A stretch of DNA of 64,000 nt from Lentzea guizhouensis (GTDB lineage Bacteria; Actinomycetota; Actinomycetes; Mycobacteriales; Pseudonocardiaceae): contig NZ_CP016793.1 in NCBI RefSeq assembly GCF_001701025.1, positions 9,933,873 through 9,997,872 of the forward strand, read 5' to 3'. A program made the translations under genes and the position numbers. This document shows positions 46,410 to 55,011 of this stretch, piece by piece. The notes below the pieces were generated by a model that saw nothing but the letters and a program-made list of their open reading frames with translations, made no database searches and was not told the DNA's origin. Within the stretch, counting starts at the first letter, position 1. Each line of letters begins with the position of its first letter.

Positions 46410-48014
46410 ATGACGTCTCCGCACCAGGCCGGCCGAGCCGCAACGACCACCGCGGACGTCGCGGTGGTCGGCTGCGGCCCGGTCGGCCTCGTCCTGTCCA
46501 TCCTGCTGGCCCACAAGGGATGGCGGGTCGTCATCCTGGAGAAGTACCGCGGCCAGTACCCCTTCCCCCGCGTGGTCGCCTTCGACGGCGAAACGGCCCG
46601 CTCCTTCGCCTCGGCCGGCATCGGCGCCGACCTGATGGAACTCGGCGAACCCCTGGGCCAGTACATGTTCCAGAACGCCGAGGGCCGCGAGCTCTTCTCC
46701 TTCGAGGCCCCGTACGAACCGGGCCGCGACGGCTGGCCCATCGCCACCGTCATGCACCAGCCCACCTTCGAACGGGCCCTGCGCGACCACGTCACCACCC
46801 TGCCGAACATCACCACCCTGTTCGGCCACAAGGTCGAGTCCATCACCGACCACGGCACCCACGTCTCCCTGACCGCCCCGGGCCCCGACCACGACGGCGC
46901 CGTCACCGCCTCGTGGGTCATCGGCTGCGACGGCGCGAACAGCTTCGTCCGCGACGCCATGGGCACCCGCATGATCGACCTGAACTTCAAGCACGACTGG
47001 CTCCTGGTGGACGTCGTCTTCCACGAGAAGCGCGCCTTCCGCCCCAACGACGTCCAGGTCTGCGACCCGGCCCGCCCCACCACCATCGTCGCCTCCGGCA
47101 GGGGCCACCGCCGCTGGGAGTTCATGCGCCTCCCGGGCGAGTCGATCGAAGAGCTGTCCACAGTGGAACGCATGTGGGAGCTCCTCCGCCCCTACGACGT
47201 CACCCCCGACAACGCCGACCTGACCCGCAACATCGTCTACACCTTCCAAGCCGCCCTGGCCGACAAGTGGCGCAACGGCCGCCTCCTGCTCGCCGGCGAC
47301 TCGGCCCACCTCATGCCTCCCTTCGCAGGCCAAGGCATGTGCTCCGGCATCCGCGACGCCGCGAACCTGGCCTGGAAGCTCGACCTGGTCCTGCGCGACA
47401 TCGCCGATGACACCCTCCTGGACGCCTACCAGGCCGAACGCTCCCTCCAGGTGCGCCACACGATCGAGATGTCCATCGAGGTCGGCAAGATCGTCTCGGA
47501 GCTCGACCCGGTCGCCGCAGCCCGCCGCGACGCGTTCCTGATCGCGATGCAGGCGAAGCCGGAGGGTGTCGACCTGGCTCCGTCGGCTTACGCACTCGAG
47601 GACGGAATCGTCCGCCGGACCGGCGGTGAGGTCGTGTTGCCGCACGGCGAGCTCTCACCCCAGGGCTTGGTGGCCCGGGGTGCTGAGCGCGACCGGTTCG
47701 ACGAGGTCGTGGGACGTGGCTGGCAGCTGATCACGACGCTCGACCCGTACGAGGCGCTGGGCGAGGACGAGCTGGAGTTCCTCAAAGTCCTGGGAGCACA
47801 GCTCGTCCGGGTCATGCCCGCCGGCATCCCACCGAAGATCGCGCGGGCGCACGAGGTCGTGGACGTCGAGCGCCTGTACCTGCCTTGGCTGGCGGGCCAC
47901 AAGAAGGTGGCGGCCCTGGTGCGGCCCGACTACTACGTGTTCGGCTTCGCACAGGACCGCGCGGACCTGCCGGCGTTGGTGCAGGAGCTGAAGGCCCAGC
48001 TGCCGCTGGTCTGA
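46410..48014 (+). CDS. FAD-dependent aromatic hydroxylase (MhpA/Rif-Orf19-like)
   Basis: 534-aa class A flavoprotein monooxygenase. It has an N-terminal FAD-binding GCGPVG motif followed by an ILEKY acidic end, the W-V-I-G-C-D-G-A DG motif near residue 173, and the GD motif L-L-L-A-G-D-S-A-H near residue 295 followed by PPFAGQG. A C-terminal thioredoxin-like extension puts it in the phenol hydroxylase/MhpA subgroup (3-(3-hydroxyphenyl)propionate hydroxylase). It is the last gene of the starter operon, 22 bp after DAHP synthase. Inference: ortho- or para-hydroxylation of the 3-hydroxyphenyl group, either free or on the polyketide, giving a catechol or hydroquinone. A rifamycin-like role at the aryl ring is a reasonable model. 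The exact substrate cannot be read from sequence. Confidence 0.88.
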   Translation: MTSPHQAGRAATTTADVAVVGCGPVGLVLSILLAHKGWRVVILEKYRGQYPFPRVVAFDGETARSFASAGIGADLMELGEPLGQYMFQNAEGRELFSFEAPYEPGRDGWPIATVMHQPTFERALRDHVTTLPNITTLFGHKVESITDHGTHVSLTAPGPDHDGAVTASWVIGCDGANSFVRDAMGTRMIDLNFKHDWLLVDVVFHEKRAFRPNDVQVCDPARPTTIVASGRGHRRWEFMRLPGESIEELSTVERMWELLRPYDVTPDNADLTRNIVYTFQAALADKWRNGRLLLAGDSAHLMPPFAGQGMCSGIRDAANLAWKLDLVLRDIADDTLLDAYQAERSLQVRHTIEMSIEVGKIVSELDPVAAARRDAFLIAMQAKPEGVDLAPSAYALEDGIVRRTGGEVVLPHGELSPQGLVARGAERDRFDEVVGRGWQLITTLDPYEALGEDELEFLKVLGAQLVRVMPAGIPPKIARAHEVVDVERLYLPWLAGHKKVAALVRPDYYVFGFAQDRADLPALVQELKAQLPLV

Positions 48015-48036
48015 GCGACAGCAGCGAACGCTTTCG

Positions 48037-48065
48037 CAGGGGTCCCCCGACCAGGGGGACCCCTG
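48037..48065. terminator. Bidirectional hairpin terminator
   Basis: CAGGGGTCCCCC at 48037-48048 pairs perfectly with GGGGGACCCCTG at 48054-48065, leaving a 5-nt loop. It lies between two convergent genes (flavin hydroxylase and LuxR regulator). No clear U-tract follows, as is common in GC-rich actinomycetes. Confidence 0.8.
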
Positions 48066-48122
48066 TTCTCATTCTCCCAGCCAGGTCTGACAACTTCGGG
48101 TCTGCGCAGGTCAGCACACCCG

Positions 48123-50867
48123 TCAGGCGGTGCTCGGCAGGTACGAGTGCAGATCCGCCGGCAGGTCCTTCCGGTACTTCACGTTCAACTTCCGATACAC
48201 CCGCGTCAAATGCTGCTCGATCGTCGAAGGCGTGATGAACAGCTTCGACGCGATCTCCCGGTTCGTGTACCCCACCGCGGCCAACGCCGCCACCCTGCGC
48301 TCCGCATCCGTCAACGTGGAAATCGGATCCACCTTCTCCTCAACGGAAGCAGCCTCCTCCTCCCCCTTCCCCCGCGACGGCAACAACTCCTCACACAGCT
48401 CCGCCGCATCACACACGTTCGCCACATGCCAAGCCCGCCGAGCCACCGTCCAGGCCCGCCGATGCTCCCTCAACCCCTGATGCGCCTTCGACAAGTCCGC
48501 CAACGCCCGAGCCAGCTCGTACTGGTCCCCGTTCTCCTCCAGCACCACCACCGCGTCCTGCAACAACTGCGGCCGGTTGTGCGGCTGGTTCACCGCGGCC
48601 AGCAACCTCAACGCGATCCCCCGAGTCCGCGACCCTTCCGGTCCGAGACGCGCCAACTGCTCGTTGATCAACCGCTTGGCCTCGTCCCGGTTCGCCCCGT
48701 GCACCAACCAGGCCTCCGCCGCAGACGTCCGCCACGGCACCACCGCGGGTTGATCCACACCCCACGACGTCATCAGCTCGCCACACGACAAGAAGTCCGC
48801 CAACGCCGCATAGTGCCGTGAAGTCGCCAAGTAGTGATGCCCGCGCGCATACAGGTAGTGCAACCCGTACCGCGACTGGAACATCGCCTCCGGCACCGGT
48901 TGGTCCAGCACCCCGGCGGCCTCGGAATGCCTGCCCATCTTCGTGGCCGCGTTGATCAGCACCCCGAGCGGCATCCCCACCGCGACACCCCACCCACCGG
49001 CGGGCATGAAGTCCAGGGCGTTCTGCGCGTGCTCGTACGACGACGACAGGTCTCCGCGCCGCAACGCCACCTCGGCCCGCACGCACGAGTAGAACGCGCG
49101 CGCCACCCCGAGGTTCTTGACCCGTGCCTCCTCCAGCAGCCGGTCGCACCACGACGCGGCCACGTCCAGCCGGTCCGCGTAGACCAGGGTCTGCACCGCC
49201 AGCATCGCCGACTCCGGTCCCCAGGACGCGCTGTCGGACGGCCGCGCCGCCTGCAGCACGTGCTCGGCATCGGTGGCGGAGGCGTCGTTCGGCCCGTAGG
49301 TCAGGACGTTCGCCAGCGCCGTCACCGCCTTCAGCATCGGCCCGGACGTCATGCTCACCAGCCGGGTCTCGCGTTTGCCGGACTCCGCCTGCGGGCGCCG
49401 CGCCAGCGTCGGGTGTGAGCACGCGAGCCACAGCTCGGCCGCGCGCAGTCCGGGGCTCCCGGCACCGCGCCGGATCCGTTCCAGCGCCTCGGTGGCCTCG
49501 TCGACCTGGCAGTTCCACAGCATCGGCTGCACCAGCGAGGTGACGTCCCGGTCGGAGAGCTGGCCGGCCCGCATCGCCGGCACCACCGTGCCCAGCCTGC
49601 GCCCGGCGGCGGACGGGTTGACCCGCCACTCCACCCGCACCAGCTTCGCCGCGATCGCCGCGCGACCGTGCACCTCGACGCACGCCCGATGGGCGAGCTC
49701 CAGGTACCGCAGCGCCGTGTCGACCTGCTCGTCGCGCAGGGCGTGCTCGGCGGCCTCCTCGAAGACCGGCACCATCCACGGGTTCTCGGAGTGGTCGGCC
49801 ATCACCAGGTACGGCGCGACCTCGGTGGCCGGCGCGCCCTCGTCGTGCAGCAGCAGCGCCGCCCCGAGGTACATCTCCTTGCGGTCCTGTGTGGACAGGT
49901 CGTCCAGCACCGCACCGCGTGCCGCCGGGTCGCGGAACCAGCCGTCGGCCAGCAGCCCGGCCTCGTTCATCACGTCCAGCGCGGAGTCGACGACCTCGGC
50001 CTCGATCCTGGCCAGCCGTCCCAGCGACTCGCGGGTCGCCTGTTGCCCCGTCACCGCCAACGCCCGCGCCACCGGCAGCACGTGGTGGTCGCAGCGGTGC
50101 AGGCAGCTCACCAGTGCGCGCCGGAAGCTCGGCCCGATCACCAGGCCACCGTCGTCACGCGGCTTGCACAACCGCTGGTCGTCGAGCAACGACCGCACCA
50201 GCAACGGGTTCCCGCCGGTCAGCACCATCGCGTCGGCGGCGTGCGACGGGGAGACGAACAGCGGGTCCAGCACCTCCAGTGGCGCCAGCGGCACGTCCCG
50301 GCAATGCGGGTGGCGCAACAGCTCCGTGTGCAACGGCGTGTGCGCCGCGCGTGGCGAAGCCGTCTCCGACAGCATCAGCAGCACCTTGGTCTGCCCGAGC
50401 CTGCGGATCAGGTAGAGCAACCAGTGCATCGACGGGGAGTCGGCGTGCTGGACGTCGTCGATCCCGATCACCAGCGGCGTCTCGGCCGTCAGGTCCAGCA
50501 GCGCCAGGCACAACGCGTGCAGCTGGCGTGCTGAAGGTCCGTCCGCGGACCGCGCGGCCGCGTCGAGCAGGTCCCGGACCTCCTCCGGCACGTCCAGCGG
50601 GTGGAAGACCTGGCTGACCACGCCGAACGGCAGGTCCCGCTCGAACGCCGAGCACGTCGCCTTCACGAAGCTGACGCCGCAGGCCTCCCCGAACGCGTGC
50701 AGCAGCTCGGTCTTCCCCGACGCGACGGGACCCGTTAAGAGGGCGACCCTTCCGGAACCTGACAGGGAGTCCGCCAACAGCGTCTCCAGGGTGGCCCACT
50801 GGTCGTCACGCTCGATCAGTCCCGCGAGCCGTGCCTTGGTCGTGCTGGATTCGGACGTCCCGGTCAT
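48123..50867 (-). CDS. LuxR-family large ATP-binding (LAL) transcriptional activator
   Basis: 914-aa protein. I chose ATG 50867 since GAGAGG lies about 9 nt upstream; a frame extension to 50993 is unlikely. The N-terminal P-loop (G-P-V-A-S-G-K-T, about residue 40) and Walker B (IGIDDVQ, about residue 130) define the NTPase domain; a long helical/TPR-like middle follows. The C-terminal HTH (L-T-D-A-E-R-R-V-A-A-L ... N-R-E-I-A ... T-I-E-Q-H-L) is a LuxR DNA-binding domain. LALs of this size are pathway activators in many macrolide clusters (PikD, RapH type). It is divergent from the glycosyltransferase operon and convergent with the starter operon. Inferred role: cluster-specific activator. Confidence 0.93.
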   Translation of the reverse strand: MTGTSESSTTKARLAGLIERDDQWATLETLLADSLSGSGRVALLTGPVASGKTELLHAFGEACGVSFVKATCSAFERDLPFGVVSQVFHPLDVPEEVRDLLDAAARSADGPSARQLHALCLALLDLTAETPLVIGIDDVQHADSPSMHWLLYLIRRLGQTKVLLMLSETASPRAAHTPLHTELLRHPHCRDVPLAPLEVLDPLFVSPSHAADAMVLTGGNPLLVRSLLDDQRLCKPRDDGGLVIGPSFRRALVSCLHRCDHHVLPVARALAVTGQQATRESLGRLARIEAEVVDSALDVMNEAGLLADGWFRDPAARGAVLDDLSTQDRKEMYLGAALLLHDEGAPATEVAPYLVMADHSENPWMVPVFEEAAEHALRDEQVDTALRYLELAHRACVEVHGRAAIAAKLVRVEWRVNPSAAGRRLGTVVPAMRAGQLSDRDVTSLVQPMLWNCQVDEATEALERIRRGAGSPGLRAAELWLACSHPTLARRPQAESGKRETRLVSMTSGPMLKAVTALANVLTYGPNDASATDAEHVLQAARPSDSASWGPESAMLAVQTLVYADRLDVAASWCDRLLEEARVKNLGVARAFYSCVRAEVALRRGDLSSSYEHAQNALDFMPAGGWGVAVGMPLGVLINAATKMGRHSEAAGVLDQPVPEAMFQSRYGLHYLYARGHHYLATSRHYAALADFLSCGELMTSWGVDQPAVVPWRTSAAEAWLVHGANRDEAKRLINEQLARLGPEGSRTRGIALRLLAAVNQPHNRPQLLQDAVVVLEENGDQYELARALADLSKAHQGLREHRRAWTVARRAWHVANVCDAAELCEELLPSRGKGEEEAASVEEKVDPISTLTDAERRVAALAAVGYTNREIASKLFITPSTIEQHLTRVYRKLNVKYRKDLPADLHSYLPSTA

Positions 50868-51150
50868 GATGATGTACCTCTCGCCAGGAAGCCGCCGGCC
50901 CGCAGCGCGATGGTGGTGATGACGAGACAACCACCGCGGTCCCCCAGGTGCGCGGGTACGACGAGTCGACCACGACTCTCGCAGGCGGAGCACCGCCCGT
51001 GAAATCGATACGCGCCAGTTCTAGGTTTTTCCTTGAAGACCCGGTGCTTGCCAACACTAGGTCTTCTTCCGGAGAACACTGTCACCCCAGGACACACCCC
51101 TACGCCCTCCGGCACGCTCGCTGTCACCAGTGATCTGGAGGGTGAAGTCC
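50868..51150. promoter_or_regulatory. Divergent promoter region, LAL regulator / glycosyltransferase operon
   Basis: A 283-bp gene-free stretch. Two CTAGGT direct repeats (51021-51026 and 51057-51062), each followed by a pyrimidine-rich run, lie 36 bp apart between the genes and might be operators. A GGAGGG ribosome site at 51137-51142 precedes the glycosyltransferase ATG. Nothing else was recognised. Confidence 0.5.
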
Positions 51151-52518
51151 ATGAGCCAGCGGCCGATCCTGTTCGTCAGCCTGCCGGAGAGCGGGCTGCT
51201 GAACCCCATGCTCGTGCTCGCGGAGGAGCTGTCGCGGCGTGGCGTGGAGGACCTGTGGTTCGCGACCGACGACAAGGGGCGGGACGAGGTCGAGGCGGCG
51301 GCGGTCGGGTCGCCGATCCGGTTCGTGTCCCTCGGTGACGTGGTCCCGGAGATGTCGTCGGTGACCTGGCCGGACGACGTCTACGCGGAGGTGACGCAGC
51401 GGTCGCGGTTCAAGGCGCGCAAGGCCGTCATCGCGCAGACCTTCCGGCCGTCGCTGCGGATTCCCAAGTACCGCGAGCTCGAAGCGGCCGTGGAGAACAT
51501 CAAGCCCGCGCTGATGGTCGTCGAGTCGATGTGCATGTTCGGCTACGAGCTCGCCATCACCAAGGGCATCCCGTACGTGGTCAGCAACCCGTTCGTGCCG
51601 TCGAACCTGGTCACCTCCGTCATCCCGATCGGCCCCTCCTACACCCCGAAGGACTTCCCCCGCCCGCACACCGGTCTGCCCGCGGCCATGACGTGGCGGC
51701 AGCGGTGGACCAACCGGCTGTTCGGCTGGCGCACGCTCGCGACCGCGTTCACCAAGCAGCACAAGGAACGCAACGCCGAGAACGACCGCGTTGTCGCCGA
51801 GCTCGGCATCTCCCCGAAGACCCGCGGCCAGTTCGCGCGGGTCGAGAACTCCGAACTGGTGCTGTGCTACTCCATCCCGGAGATGGACTACCCGTTCGAC
51901 GTCCCGGAGAAGATCCGCACGGTCGGCGCGCTCGTGCCGCCGCTGCCCCAGGCGGAGCGCGGTGAGCTGGACGAGTGGCTGGACGCGCAGAAGTCAGTCG
52001 TCTACATGGGTTTCGGCACCATCACCCGGCTGACGCGCGAGCAGGTCGCGGCGTTCGTCGAGGTCGCCCGCCGGCTCGACTGCTCGGTGCTGTGGAAGCT
52101 GCCGCGCGACCAGCAGGTGTTCCTGCCGGCCGAGCTGCCGGCGAACCTGCGGATCGAGACGTGGGTGCCCTCGCAGCTCGACGTGCTGGCGCACCCGAAC
52201 GTGCACGTGTTCTTCACGCACGCGGGCGGAAACGCTTACACGGAAAGCATCTACTTCGGCAAGCCGATGGTGTCGCGGCCGCTGTGGGTCGACTGCTACG
52301 ACCAGGCCGTGCGCGCGGAGAGCTTCGGCGTCGGGCTCACGCTGGACCGGCCGCACACCGTCGACCCGGACGACGTCGTCGACAAGCTCACCCGCGTGCT
52401 GACCGAGCCGGGGTTCCGCGAGAACGCCGAGCGGCTCGCGGCCCTGCAGCACGCGGCGGGCGGCCGCAAGACCGCGGCCGACCTGGTTCTCTCCCTGCCC
52501 GCACTCACCGCGAAGTGA
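51151..52518 (+). CDS. GT1-family (macrolide-type) glycosyltransferase
   Basis: 455-aa UDP/TDP-sugar-dependent glycosyltransferase of the GT-B fold. ATG 51151 follows GGAGGG; an in-frame GTG at 51130 is upstream of that site and less likely. The N-terminal half begins with a beta strand and a G-L-L-N-P-M loop typical of acceptor-binding domains. The C-terminal donor domain shows V-Y-M-G-F-G-T, W-V-P-S-Q-L-D-V-L and T-H-A-G-G-N-A-Y-T-E-S with a following D-Q-A-V-R-A-E. It shares a four-base overlap or near overlap with the next gene, forming an operon with an aminotransferase, P450 and ferredoxin. Inferred role: attaches an amino-deoxysugar to the polyketide. Acceptor and sugar cannot be read from sequence. 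Confidence 0.92.
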   Translation: MSQRPILFVSLPESGLLNPMLVLAEELSRRGVEDLWFATDDKGRDEVEAAAVGSPIRFVSLGDVVPEMSSVTWPDDVYAEVTQRSRFKARKAVIAQTFRPSLRIPKYRELEAAVENIKPALMVVESMCMFGYELAITKGIPYVVSNPFVPSNLVTSVIPIGPSYTPKDFPRPHTGLPAAMTWRQRWTNRLFGWRTLATAFTKQHKERNAENDRVVAELGISPKTRGQFARVENSELVLCYSIPEMDYPFDVPEKIRTVGALVPPLPQAERGELDEWLDAQKSVVYMGFGTITRLTREQVAAFVEVARRLDCSVLWKLPRDQQVFLPAELPANLRIETWVPSQLDVLAHPNVHVFFTHAGGNAYTESIYFGKPMVSRPLWVDCYDQAVRAESFGVGLTLDRPHTVDPDDVVDKLTRVLTEPGFRENAERLAALQHAAGGRKTAADLVLSLPALTAK

Positions 52519-52526
52519 GCGTCAGC

Positions 52527-53582
52527 ATGAGCTACCGCTATCCCGTCTCGATGCCCTCGTTGCGCGGCAACGAGCTCGAGTACACGACGAAGGCCGTGAC
52601 GGACGGCTGGATCTCCTCGCAGGGCCCGTACGTGCCTCGGTTCGAGGAAGCTTTCGCCGCCTACAACGGTGTCCAGCACGGCGTTGCGTGCTCGTCCGGC
52701 ACGACGGCATTGACGCTCGCGTTGCGCGCGTTGGGGATCGGGCCGGGCGACGAGGTGATCGTGCCGGAGTTCACGATGATCGCCTCGGCGTGGGCCGTGA
52801 CCTACACGGGCGCGACCCCGGTGTTCGTGGACTGCGGTGACGACCTGAACATCGACGTGCGCAAGATCGAGGAGAAGATCACCCCGCGCACCAAGGTGAT
52901 CATGCCGGTGCACGTCTACGGCCGGCGTTGCGACATGGACGCGGTCCTGGAGCTGGCCTACGAGTACAACCTGCGGGTCGTCGAGGACTCGGCCGAAGCC
53001 CACGGCGTCAAGCCGACCGGGGACATCGCGGCGTTCTCGCTGTTCGCCAACAAGATCATCACCTCCGGCGAGGGCGGCATCTGCCTGACGAACGACCCGC
53101 ACCTGGCGCGGCAGATGGCGCACCTGCGCGGGATGGCGTTCACCCGCGACCACAGCTTCCTGCACAAGAAGCTCGCCTACAACTTCCGGATGACGAACCT
53201 GCAGGCGGCGGTCGCGCTGGCGCAGACCGAACGCCTCGACGAGATCATCGCGACGCGCGCGCGGATCGAGAAGCGGTACGACGAAGGCCTTCGAGGCATC
53301 AAGGGCATCACGCTCATGCCGCCGCGGGACGTGTTGTGGATGTACGACCTGCGCGCCGAACGCCGGGACGAGCTGCGGGCGTTCCTGGCGGAGCAGGGCA
53401 TCGAGACGCGGCTGTTCTTCAAGCCGATGAGCCGCCAGCCCGGCTACCTCGACCCGGTGTGGCCGACGCTGAACGCCCACCGCTTCGCCGAGGACGGCCT
53501 GTACCTCCCCACCCACGCCGAGCTCACCGAGGACGACCAGGACTACGTCGTGGGCCAGGTCCGCCGGTTCTACGAGGGATGA
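52527..53582 (+). CDS. DegT/DnrJ/EryC1-family sugar aminotransferase
   Basis: 351-aa PLP-dependent aminotransferase of the perosamine synthetase/DesI-like group, acting on 4-keto (less likely 3-keto) NDP-deoxysugars. Start is ATG 52527; an in-frame GTG at 52515, overlapping the previous stop, is an alternative. Visible motifs are G-Y/G-P-Y-V-P-x-F-E near residue 36, C-S-S-G-T-T-A-L (cofactor phosphate), D-S-A-E-A-H-G, and F-A-N-K-I-I-T-S-G-E-G-G, where Lys forms the PLP imine. The F-x-N-K-x-I-T-x-G-E-G-G arrangement resembles 4-aminotransferases such as perosamine synthase. It lies 1 bp before the P450 start, so translation is coupled. No NDP-sugar synthase, 4,6-dehydratase or N-methyltransferase lies in the window; these must be elsewhere. 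Confidence 0.9.
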   Translation: MSYRYPVSMPSLRGNELEYTTKAVTDGWISSQGPYVPRFEEAFAAYNGVQHGVACSSGTTALTLALRALGIGPGDEVIVPEFTMIASAWAVTYTGATPVFVDCGDDLNIDVRKIEEKITPRTKVIMPVHVYGRRCDMDAVLELAYEYNLRVVEDSAEAHGVKPTGDIAAFSLFANKIITSGEGGICLTNDPHLARQMAHLRGMAFTRDHSFLHKKLAYNFRMTNLQAAVALAQTERLDEIIATRARIEKRYDEGLRGIKGITLMPPRDVLWMYDLRAERRDELRAFLAEQGIETRLFFKPMSRQPGYLDPVWPTLNAHRFAEDGLYLPTHAELTEDDQDYVVGQVRRFYEG

Positions 53583-53583
53583 G

Positions 53584-54759
53584 ATGACGACCACCGACGC
53601 AGACCTTGTCCCGTTCCTGCTGCGCCGTCCCGGCGCGTCGTTCCCGCCACCGGAGTACGCGGGCTTCCGCGACAGACCGGGTCTGGTGAAGGCAGCGCTG
53701 CCCTCGGGCGGCACGGTGTGGCTGGTCACCCGGCACGAGGAGGTCCGCGCGGTCCTCACCGACCCGCGGATCAGCTCCAACCCGACCCACGAGGGCTTCC
53801 CTCGCCCGTCACGCACCGTGGGCGCGCCGTCCGCGGACGACGTGCCGGGCTGGTTCGTGTCGCTGGACCCGCCGGACCACAACAAGTACCGCAAGGCGCT
53901 GATCCCCGAGTTCACCGTGCGCCGCATCCGGTCGTTGCGCCCGGCGGTCGAGGAGATCGTCGACCGCACCATCGACCAGATGCTGGTCAAGGGCAACACC
54001 GCCGACCTCGTCGAGGACTTCTCGCTGTCGGTGCCGTCGCTGGTGATCTCGTCGCTGCTGGGCGTGCCGAAGATCGACCGCGACTTCTTCGAGGAGAAGA
54101 CCAAGGTCCTGGTCACGCTGACCTCGACCGACGAGGAACGCGACAAGGCCTCCGAGCACCTGCTGCGCTACATCAACCGCCTGATCGCGATCAAGGCGAA
54201 GCGGCCGGGCGACGACCTGATCTCCAAGCTGGTGCAGGGGGAGATCCTGACGCAGCAGGAGGTGTCCGGCATCTCGATGCTGCTGCTGATCGCGGGCCAC
54301 GAGACGACGGCGAACAACATCTCGCTGGGCGTGGTGACGCTGTTGCAGGAGAAGCAGTGGATCGACGACGAACGCACGGTCGAGGAGCTGCTGCGCTACC
54401 ACTCCGTGGCCGACGTGGTGGCGTTGCGCGTGGCCATCGAGGACGTCGAGATCGGCGGCCAGCTGGTGCGCAAGGGCGAGGGCATCGTCCCCCTGGTGGC
54501 CGGCGCGAACCACGACCCGTCGATGTTCGAACGCCCGCACCAGTTCGACCCGGCCCGCTCGGCCACCGGGCACGTGGCGTTCGGCTACGGCGTGCACCAG
54601 TGCCTGGGCCAGAACCTGGTGCGGCTGGAGATGGACGTGGCCTACCACAAGCTGTTCCAGCGCATCCCGACGCTGGAGGTCGCGGTGCCGTTGGAGGAGC
54701 TGCAGTTCAAGTACGACGGAGTCCTCTTCGGACTCCACGCGCTGCCCGTGCGCTGGTGA
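53584..54759 (+). CDS. Cytochrome P450 monooxygenase
   Basis: 391-aa soluble bacterial P450. ATG 53584 follows the aminotransferase stop by 1 bp. The I-helix A-G-H-E-T-T motif (near residue 239), the E-E-L-L-R form of ExxR, and the haem-binding F-G-Y-G-V-H-Q-C-L-G-Q with the Cys ligand near residue 339 are all present, so the enzyme should be competent for normal O2 activation. The N-terminal P-P-x-E-Y and D-P-P-D-H-N-K-Y-R-K stretch resembles macrolide-tailoring CYP105/CYP107 enzymes. A ferredoxin gene follows 16 bp downstream and probably supplies electrons. Inferred role: hydroxylation or epoxidation of the macrolide or sugar. Confidence 0.95.
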   Translation: MTTTDADLVPFLLRRPGASFPPPEYAGFRDRPGLVKAALPSGGTVWLVTRHEEVRAVLTDPRISSNPTHEGFPRPSRTVGAPSADDVPGWFVSLDPPDHNKYRKALIPEFTVRRIRSLRPAVEEIVDRTIDQMLVKGNTADLVEDFSLSVPSLVISSLLGVPKIDRDFFEEKTKVLVTLTSTDEERDKASEHLLRYINRLIAIKAKRPGDDLISKLVQGEILTQQEVSGISMLLLIAGHETTANNISLGVVTLLQEKQWIDDERTVEELLRYHSVADVVALRVAIEDVEIGGQLVRKGEGIVPLVAGANHDPSMFERPHQFDPARSATGHVAFGYGVHQCLGQNLVRLEMDVAYHKLFQRIPTLEVAVPLEELQFKYDGVLFGLHALPVRW

Positions 54760-54775
54760 TGGTGGAGGAACGGCA

Positions 54776-54970
54776 ATGGCTCAGATCAGTGTGGACACCG
54801 GGAAGTGCATCGGCTCGGCGCAGTGCGTGCTAGCGGCGCCGGAGGTGTTCGACCAGGACGACGACGGGTTCGTGACGGTGCTGGACGCGAGCCCGTCGGG
54901 TGAGGCGGCGGCGAGCGCGCGCACCGCGCAGGGCATCTGCCCTGCGCAGGCGATCAGCGTGCAGGGCTGA
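54776..54970 (+). CDS. Small [3Fe-4S]-type ferredoxin
   Basis: 64-aa ferredoxin of the class usually paired with actinomycete P450s. It has C-I-G-S-A-Q-C near residues 11-17 and C-P-A-Q-A-I near the C-terminus; the usual second Cys of a four-Cys cluster is replaced by Ala, as in 3Fe-4S ferredoxins. A GGAGG site lies 7-12 nt before ATG 54776. It is the last gene of the glycosyltransferase-aminotransferase-P450 operon and probably serves the upstream P450, and perhaps the distant one at 58274-59458, which has no ferredoxin beside it. Confidence 0.93.
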   Translation: MAQISVDTGKCIGSAQCVLAAPEVFDQDDDGFVTVLDASPSGEAAASARTAQGICPAQAISVQG

Positions 54971-54973
54971 GGA

Positions 54974-55011
54974 GGTGCCGAGGGCCGTGGTCATTCATGG
55001 CCCTCGGCACC
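54974..55011. terminator. Hairpin terminator between ferredoxin and convergent NTPase gene
   Basis: GGTGCCGAGGGCC (54974-54986) pairs perfectly with GGCCCTCGGCACC (54999-55011), 13 bp with a 12-nt loop. The stop codon of the minus-strand gene (54991-54993) lies inside the loop, so its last codons form part of the hairpin. It can end transcription from both sides. Confidence 0.8.

Noticed and set aside
50868..51150. Small gene or riboswitch in the gap between the LAL regulator and the glycosyltransferase
   Set aside because: Only short frames with no ribosome site or conserved motif, and no recognisable aptamer fold; best read as divergent promoters.
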